Shown here piece after piece: positions 59,701 through 64,000 of a DNA stretch of 64,000 nucleotides. Under the pieces are notes generated by a model that had not been told where the DNA came from, ran no database searches, and worked only from the letters and a program-made list of their open reading frames with translations. Each line of letters starts with the position of its first letter. Position 1 is the stretch's first letter. The position numbers and the translations under genes were made by a program. The stretch is from Pseudomonadales bacterium (GTDB lineage Bacteria; Pseudomonadota; Gammaproteobacteria; Pseudomonadales; Azotimanducaceae): the NCBI GenBank assembly GCA_028285415.1, contig JANQPF010000009.1:992001-1056000 (forward strand), written 5' to 3'.

Positions 59701-60674
59701 ACATCGGTAATCTCAATATCGTGACCGAAAACGCCCAGGTATCTGGAGAGGCGCTGCAGGACGTCCTCGAGAAGCTTTCCCAGCAGGAGTTCGGCCGTTG
59801 GGGCTTTTTCAGCGAGGGACGCGTGAACTTCGGCGAGCGCGGCGACACCCGTCGCTCACCGGGATACGACTTCAACACCACGGCGCTGACCGTGGGCACC
59901 GATTACAAGCTGCGCGACAACCTGTTTCTCGGCGCAGCCGTGGGCTACAACGAATCTGACGCCGACTACGACGTTGGCGGCGGTGCCGCGATGCAGTCTT
60001 ACTCACTCTCCCTGCTCGGCACCTACTTCCGGGGGGATTCGTTTTACGTCGACTCACTCGTCACATACGCATCAACCGACATAGAAACCGACCGTCGTAT
60101 CGTCTACGAAGACTTCGCCGGGGCCGTCGATCGCAAAGCGCGCGGCGACACCGACGGCGACCAGTGGGCGTTTGGTCTCGGCAGCGGCTTCGATTTCACG
60201 CGCGGGCGTTGGGTATGGGGTCCGCATGCGGGCGTCAACTACTCCGACACGCGGATCGACGGGTTCCACGAAACCGGCGCCGGCGGTCTGAATCTGGCCA
60301 TGCCGGACACCGCCTACCGCTCGCTTACCGCCAACGCCGGCTTGCACGCATCGGTCACCCTCACGCCAAGCTGGGGGGTGGTCGTTCCTTACGCACAGGT
60401 CGACTTTGTCCGCGAATACAAAAACGGCAGCGAAAGCGAACGTATCCGGTTCGTCCAGGACACCTTCAGCACGGATCCAACAAATCCCACGGCACCGCTG
60501 ACCGTCGAAAACGGCGGGATCGACGCCAATCACCTGTCCTGGGCGATTGGGGTACACCTGCAGCTCATCAACGGCATCGCCGGCTTCATCGACTATCGCG
60601 GGACCAGCGGCCTGCAGGAATTCGACGTGCACGAGATTGCGGCGGGACTGCGCTTCGAGCGCCGCCTGCCCTGA
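56787..60674 (+). CDS. Autotransporter adhesin-type outer-membrane protein
   Basis: A 1295-residue type Va autotransporter from ATG 56787, with AAGGGGAG 5 bases upstream. The signal sequence (CLAALVFALPGWA) is followed by a passenger of about 950 residues of parallel beta-helix repeats rich in Gly, Thr, Ser and Val (for example GTLNVSGSGTSLDV, GSPGTLDITGDFTLDG). A C-terminal beta-barrel of about 270 residues follows (WGFFSEGRVNFGERGD... to VHLQLINGIAGFIDYRGT). The last residues RFERRLP end without the usual terminal aromatic. Passenger function is unknown; adhesion is inferred from architecture only. No ECF-type promoter is seen directly upstream. Confidence 0.88.
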   Translation: MNARRNTSRLRCCVCLAALVFALPGWAAVTPTGTVVTVGGDPADDGPVAPTPGDLLVPVSDLILVGDLSSLIIDGSSFVQAGGIATDILSTGSTITITGTGTRVEALGTGARFSLSGVSTASILDGAVFDASDTTGCTASGSCVVTIGAVSGSDATLTVSGVGSVLDATAGPVGSLVVGIANVAGTPVADAVGRLIVEDGGVVNAAGTAFAQGTFGGTTPVSRGFLEVRNAGSQFNASSIILGNNFAPVDNGVASITVEDQGAVSVLGAVVAGLGDNTDATISVTTGATFDALAVYGSRGTASVSDISFDGAGTVATIGDELVIGQGSTSNLSITNGAVVNIGGGTETGFIGSSLTLGTQGGTGTGLIDNATVTIGPNTDMPEVRLSIGVLGTGDLTIQNGASVTVQDLTGGLGIVGDGVTVGESAPGIAAAGTLVVQGAGTNLTVDSIDGSALVAGIATNGVDAATGSIDILDGATVSISGTGLNSGINLGRGGNSSGTLNVSGSGTSLDVTGPQGIIAIASNFGGAVGDTDARMTVTDGARVTLAGLTPGQGFFSVGNGAGNGELEVNTGGTIDIDGFLRISVDNANGNTQTGLVTVSDTGTINTTNIEIGNRGLLTGNGTVTADVLDVLSGGSVDLESLDGIGTINLSGGSYSAPAGAFDIGASGDQTFNLTNGGTLSAPAEATVGGSGFAGALAISGSGSLFDAGGAVTVNDRLSLDAGGRLQSTGDVLIADGGFLFGDGGTLAAVRTTVGTGGRIGPGNSPGTLDITGDFTLDGGTLEFEFAGFNPGEFDVINVDGNVDLLSGTVSVALLDGFNPGGRSFDVLSATGVLSVSPGVTFLSSGPGPDFEFSTRSDGGIDYGTITFTARDVATATGLSILQQNTAVYLDAVCPRVEGLTTPSADALDLDMRCGNLRSSATSDAQVANALEQMTPDEVVGTFTGLVRLAPLQHGNLARRLNGLRSGASRVDIGNLNIVTENAQVSGEALQDVLEKLSQQEFGRWGFFSEGRVNFGERGDTRRSPGYDFNTTALTVGTDYKLRDNLFLGAAVGYNESDADYDVGGGAAMQSYSLSLLGTYFRGDSFYVDSLVTYASTDIETDRRIVYEDFAGAVDRKARGDTDGDQWAFGLGSGFDFTRGRWVWGPHAGVNYSDTRIDGFHETGAGGLNLAMPDTAYRSLTANAGLHASVTLTPSWGVVVPYAQVDFVREYKNGSESERIRFVQDTFSTDPTNPTAPLTVENGGIDANHLSWAIGVHLQLINGIAGFIDYRGTSGLQEFDVHEIAAGLRFERRLP

Positions 60675-60689
60675 GCAAGGAGAAAGAAC

Positions 60690-63410
60690 GTGGTGACTAT
60701 ACGGGTACTGGCGCTGCTTACCCTGACTTTCTGGACGGCCAGCGCGCACGCGCAGCAGCCTCCCGCAGAGTGGACGGTCATGATTTACATGGCCGCCGAC
60801 AACGATCTCGAGGGTCCCGCCTTGACCGATCTCGACGAAATCGAGTCGGGGCTGCCGGAATCGGGCGTCAACGTCGTCGTCATGATCGACCGGTCCCGCG
60901 GCTACGCCGAAGAGCTGGGAAACTGGCATGACTCCCGCGTGCTCCTGATGAAACCCAATCGCGAGGAAGGCCGGGTGGACCTGCAGGAGCTCGCCCGGAT
61001 TGGAGAGGTCAACACCGGCGATCCCAAAACACTGAGCGACTTCATTTCGTTTTCCATGAACCGGTTTCCGGCACGACGTTACGGTCTCATTCTCTGGGAC
61101 CACGGCGGCGGCTGGCAGGCCATGGCGAGCGACGACGACCTCGGCAACGGCGACGGTCACGACAGCCTGACGACCGCGGAGCTCTCTACGGCGTTGCGCA
61201 CCGCGCTGCCCCCCGGCTTCAAGCTCGACCTGATCGGCTTCGACATGTGTCTGATGGCACAGCTCGAGGTCGCTTACGAAGTCGCAGACTTCGCCAACTT
61301 CATGGTCGCATCCCAGGCAATCGAGCCCGGCTACGGCTGGCCCTACCACTTCCTGCTGCCTGAGTTTGCGAACGTGAAAGCGACACCCCGGGCGCTCGCT
61401 TCGAACATCGTCAAACGGTACGGCGAGTACGCGGACAAAGAAGCTGAGGTCATCGCAACGCAATCGGCCATCGATCTCAACCAGATTCGCAACGTCAGGG
61501 AGAGTCTGGACGCCCTCTCCACCCGCCTGATCGCAAGCGCGCCCCAGCACTGGCCGACGCTCAGCCGCTCCATGTTCTGGGCCGACAGCTTTGAGGTATC
61601 CGGCAAGGCGGAGAACCTGGAACGGGGCAAAGACGCGGTCGCAAGCTCTGATCTACTCGACATCGTCAACCGCATGCGCGCATCCCTCGGCGACCGGTTT
61701 CCGGCAGAAACCGAATACCGGCGCCTGCTCGACGCCATGGACGCCGCTGTGGTCGACAACTACACCAGCCGGCGGCATCGTTTGAGTCACGGTCTGGCGA
61801 TCTATGCGCCGCCGACCGGTAAAAACTGGAACGAAGCCTACCTGCAGCTGAAAATTGCACAAAACAGCCGTTGGCCCGGACTCCTCTACGCCATTCACGA
61901 CCAGCAACAGCGCAACAACAATCCGATTCGCGTCAAAGGCATGCGCTACGTGAAGTCGGGGACCATGGAGCAGGTGCGGGACAGCTCCATGCTGGACAAC
62001 ACCACGCTCAAGATCGAAGTCGAGGGGGACAACATTCTGTGGGTTACCGGCGTCAACACGCGCTACAGCCCCGACGAGAAAGGCCACCTCGTCTACGGCA
62101 AGGGTTACCTCGCAGACAGCCGCTTCATGTCCGAGAAGCTTGCCGCATCGAGCAGCATGGCCGAGCTTCTCATGCCCGAATTCCGCGGTGGCAGCGCACG
62201 CATGGAGATGGAGGTTGCACCGGCAACGTTTGCCATCTCGAACGGTGAGATCGCCGCGTTCGCCACCATCGACTCCCGCGAGGCACAGAGCGGCGCAAGT
62301 TCGAACATACACATTCAGGCAATCTACAAGAGCGCCACGGAAGGCGAACACCTGGCAATCATCGCGTTTGATCTGCGCACCTGGCTCGCCACGGGCATTG
62401 CGCTTCTGGTTGAGCAGGGTGATGGCTCGCTCGTACCGCGCGGAGTAGCGCCCAAGCCAGAAGACGAAATCACGTTGCTTTACGAATTCCTGCCGGACAA
62501 CGGCGAAGCGACCATGCTGAAAGGCCAGACGATGGCCTGGAAAGGCGGCCTCGAGCTCATCATGGACGAGGTACCCAACGGCACCTACACCACCTTTGCG
62601 CACGTGGAGAATTTGTCCGGACAGTCGGCGAGCGCAAACGCATCCGTGAACGTCGTCGATGCGAGGCAGGACATTCGCACCCTCCTCGACGGGGCTAAAA
62701 AGCTGTCCATCGCGAACCTTGCCGGTATCTGGAGTGCGGGCGACACCCAGGTCTTCGCAATCGGCGAGCCGCTCGAGGGCAGGACGGACGAGGCCCAGCT
62801 GCTGATCAACCAAGAGGTGATTCCCGAAGACATGCACGAAAACCTCTTCGTTGCGCGCCTCGAGAACCGGTTGCTGCCGACGCTCCACCTGGTCACGTAC
62901 GCAAAGGACGGCAAGACGCTGCTCGGCCGGGAGGTGTTCATGTTGCTGGCAGATCCCCAGCGACCTGATACGCTCTTCGTCAAATCGCTGGTTGGCGGTG
63001 AAGGTCAGGCGGTCGGACAGGTCATGGAGGTCACGCGCACGCAAAGGCTGAGTCCGGCGCCCGCGCCAGATCCGGGTCCAGGGCCGGGACCAGAGCCGGG
63101 ACCACAAAACACACATCTCCTGGCGGGGACCTGGGAAGGCGAAGGACCGTATGGCTACATCTGGGTACAGCTGACGGCGGACGGCCAGTATCACCAGATT
63201 GATACCAGCTTCGACGGCACCGCCACGATGGAAACGGTCGGAATCTACCGCACGGAAGGCAACATGATGTACATGCAGGCACAGCAGGTTCAGCAATGCA
63301 ACGCGTGGGGATGTCAGTCTGTCCCGCCCCAGCCCATTCCACCGTTCCCGTTCCAGACCAACGGCCAGGAGCTGCAGACGGAATCGAGCTACCTCTACCG
63401 GGTCGAATGA
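60690..63410 (+). CDS. Clostripain (C11) family secreted cysteine protease
   Basis: A 906-residue protein with signal peptide (ALLTLTFWTASAHA). The catalytic dyad is His138 in WDHGGGWQA and Cys187 in GFDMCLMA. An N-terminal MIYMAADNDLEG strand completes the C11 core. The remaining 550 residues include beta-rich domains and a PGPGPGPEPGP linker before a C-terminal domain of about 100 residues (THLLAGTWEGEGPYGY...). C11 enzymes cleave after basic residues and often self-process. It follows the autotransporter by 15 bp and may process or coordinate with it. It is secreted or periplasmic. Confidence 0.86.
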   Translation: MVTIRVLALLTLTFWTASAHAQQPPAEWTVMIYMAADNDLEGPALTDLDEIESGLPESGVNVVVMIDRSRGYAEELGNWHDSRVLLMKPNREEGRVDLQELARIGEVNTGDPKTLSDFISFSMNRFPARRYGLILWDHGGGWQAMASDDDLGNGDGHDSLTTAELSTALRTALPPGFKLDLIGFDMCLMAQLEVAYEVADFANFMVASQAIEPGYGWPYHFLLPEFANVKATPRALASNIVKRYGEYADKEAEVIATQSAIDLNQIRNVRESLDALSTRLIASAPQHWPTLSRSMFWADSFEVSGKAENLERGKDAVASSDLLDIVNRMRASLGDRFPAETEYRRLLDAMDAAVVDNYTSRRHRLSHGLAIYAPPTGKNWNEAYLQLKIAQNSRWPGLLYAIHDQQQRNNNPIRVKGMRYVKSGTMEQVRDSSMLDNTTLKIEVEGDNILWVTGVNTRYSPDEKGHLVYGKGYLADSRFMSEKLAASSSMAELLMPEFRGGSARMEMEVAPATFAISNGEIAAFATIDSREAQSGASSNIHIQAIYKSATEGEHLAIIAFDLRTWLATGIALLVEQGDGSLVPRGVAPKPEDEITLLYEFLPDNGEATMLKGQTMAWKGGLELIMDEVPNGTYTTFAHVENLSGQSASANASVNVVDARQDIRTLLDGAKKLSIANLAGIWSAGDTQVFAIGEPLEGRTDEAQLLINQEVIPEDMHENLFVARLENRLLPTLHLVTYAKDGKTLLGREVFMLLADPQRPDTLFVKSLVGGEGQAVGQVMEVTRTQRLSPAPAPDPGPGPGPEPGPQNTHLLAGTWEGEGPYGYIWVQLTADGQYHQIDTSFDGTATMETVGIYRTEGNMMYMQAQQVQQCNAWGCQSVPPQPIPPFPFQTNGQELQTESSYLYRVE

Positions 63411-63425
63411 GAGGTGGTTGTCGGC

Positions 63426-64000
63426 ATGACCCGCAGCCCTAAGTCCCTGACCGCAGCACGAGCACTGCTGGCGCTGTCCCTCGCCTGCCTGGGAGGACCC
63501 GTTGCGGACGCGGCCAGCAGCCGCAAGATCGACAGCTACCGCAAAGCCCTCCTCGAAGACAAGGCCGTAGAAGGGCTGCAGGAGGTACGCGACCTCTACG
63601 TTGTCGACTGCCTCCTGCCCGGCAAGGTCCGTCGTCTGGGCAACACCACCTACCTGGGGCCACGCCGTCCGATCCGGACCACGGCAGCGGACTGTCGCCT
63701 CAAAGGTGGGGAATACACGGCCTACGACCGGGCGGACTACCGTTCCGCGCTCAGGGTCTGGATGGCCAGCGCCGAGGAAGGCAACGCCGAAGCGCAGGTA
63801 CACGTCGGCGAAATATTCGAACGCGGGCTCGGCGGTGAACCCAACTACGAGGCTGCACACACCTGGTACAGCCGGGCCGCAAAACAGGGTAATACCCGCG
63901 CCCAGTTTGCGCTGGGCACGCTGTACGAACAGGGTCTCGGCGTGCCACCGAGCAGACTCGAGGCGTTGAACTGGTATCGCAGAGCCTGGGGCATCGAAGA
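63426..64000 (+). CDS. Sel1-repeat (SLR) secreted protein (3' end beyond window)
   Basis: The frame from ATG 63426 is open to the right edge (192 codons seen). A signal peptide (TAARALLALSLACLGGPVADA) is followed by KIDSYRKALLEDKAVEGLQEV, and then Sel1-like repeats (WMASAEEGNAEAQVHVGEIFERGLGG, WYSRAAKQGNTRAQFALGTLYEQGLG, LEALNWYRRAW). SLR proteins act as protein-protein interaction scaffolds in the periplasm. It follows the clostripain gene by 15 bp, so it belongs to the autotransporter operon. The C-terminal part is not in view. Confidence 0.78.
   Translation, partial: MTRSPKSLTAARALLALSLACLGGPVADAASSRKIDSYRKALLEDKAVEGLQEVRDLYVVDCLLPGKVRRLGNTTYLGPRRPIRTTAADCRLKGGEYTAYDRADYRSALRVWMASAEEGNAEAQVHVGEIFERGLGGEPNYEAAHTWYSRAAKQGNTRAQFALGTLYEQGLGVPPSRLEALNWYRRAWGIE

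Noticed and set aside
61653-63860. A 735-residue minus-strand open frame opposite the clostripain gene
   Set aside because: It has no domain, no ribosome binding site and lies fully antisense to a strong gene with catalytic motifs.

Overview
The window is a high-G+C chromosome segment densely packed with genes on both strands. It is most likely from a free-living, environmental gammaproteobacterium, or at least a proteobacterium. The reasons are two lipoprotein PQQ dehydrogenases with c-type cytochromes, a type V autotransporter, an exosortase system, TauD/PhyH dioxygenases, glutathione transferases and CaiB/ACAD/SDR lipid genes. This placement is inferred from gene content only. No tRNA, rRNA, CRISPR array or insertion sequence was recognised, and no gene-free stretch exceeds 300 bases.

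Layout. 0-10 kb: end of a DUF11-type surface protein, an RNase J-like nuclease, an alpha/beta hydrolase broken by an ochre codon, a glutamine-synthetase-family ligase, PhyH, a DUF2207/LemA pair and a PQQ dehydrogenase. 10-17 kb: a minus-strand set (PQQ dehydrogenase, DUF6152, two paralogous secreted proteins), a flippase and two divergent phosphoribosyltransferases. 17-24 kb: a kelch protein, then a tightly overlapping operon of LLM oxidoreductase (apparent AUC start), ADC-like protein, ModABC and threonine synthase. 24-26.4 kb: a lower-G+C block with a small VPELD-CTERM protein and its exosortase E/CPBP protease. 26-42.7 kb: catabolic and detoxification genes, including a probable selenoprotein of the AhpD/carboxymuconolactone-decarboxylase fold. 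In that gene a TGA replaces the second Cys of the CxxC motif and is followed by a perfect SECIS-like hairpin.

42.8-56.7 kb is the most unusual region. It holds two ECF sigma factors, each divergently paired with a membrane-anchored Ser/Thr kinase. Around them lie small membrane proteins with low-complexity Tyr/Gly/Gln tails, an anchored papain-like cysteine protease, zinc-ribbon proteins, an M48-like protein lacking the first His of HExxH, and very acidic helical proteins. Seven transcription units here carry the same promoter, TGAYCC-N17-CGCCTD, always with exactly 17 bp of spacer. This indicates one dedicated ECF-sigma regulon. The window ends with an operon of autotransporter, clostripain-like protease and Sel1-repeat protein.

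The two strongest discoveries to pursue are the ECF-sigma/kinase regulon with its in-sequence promoter code and the CxxU selenoprotein. The exosortase E pair, the nonsense-interrupted hydrolase and the non-canonical start codon are further points of interest.
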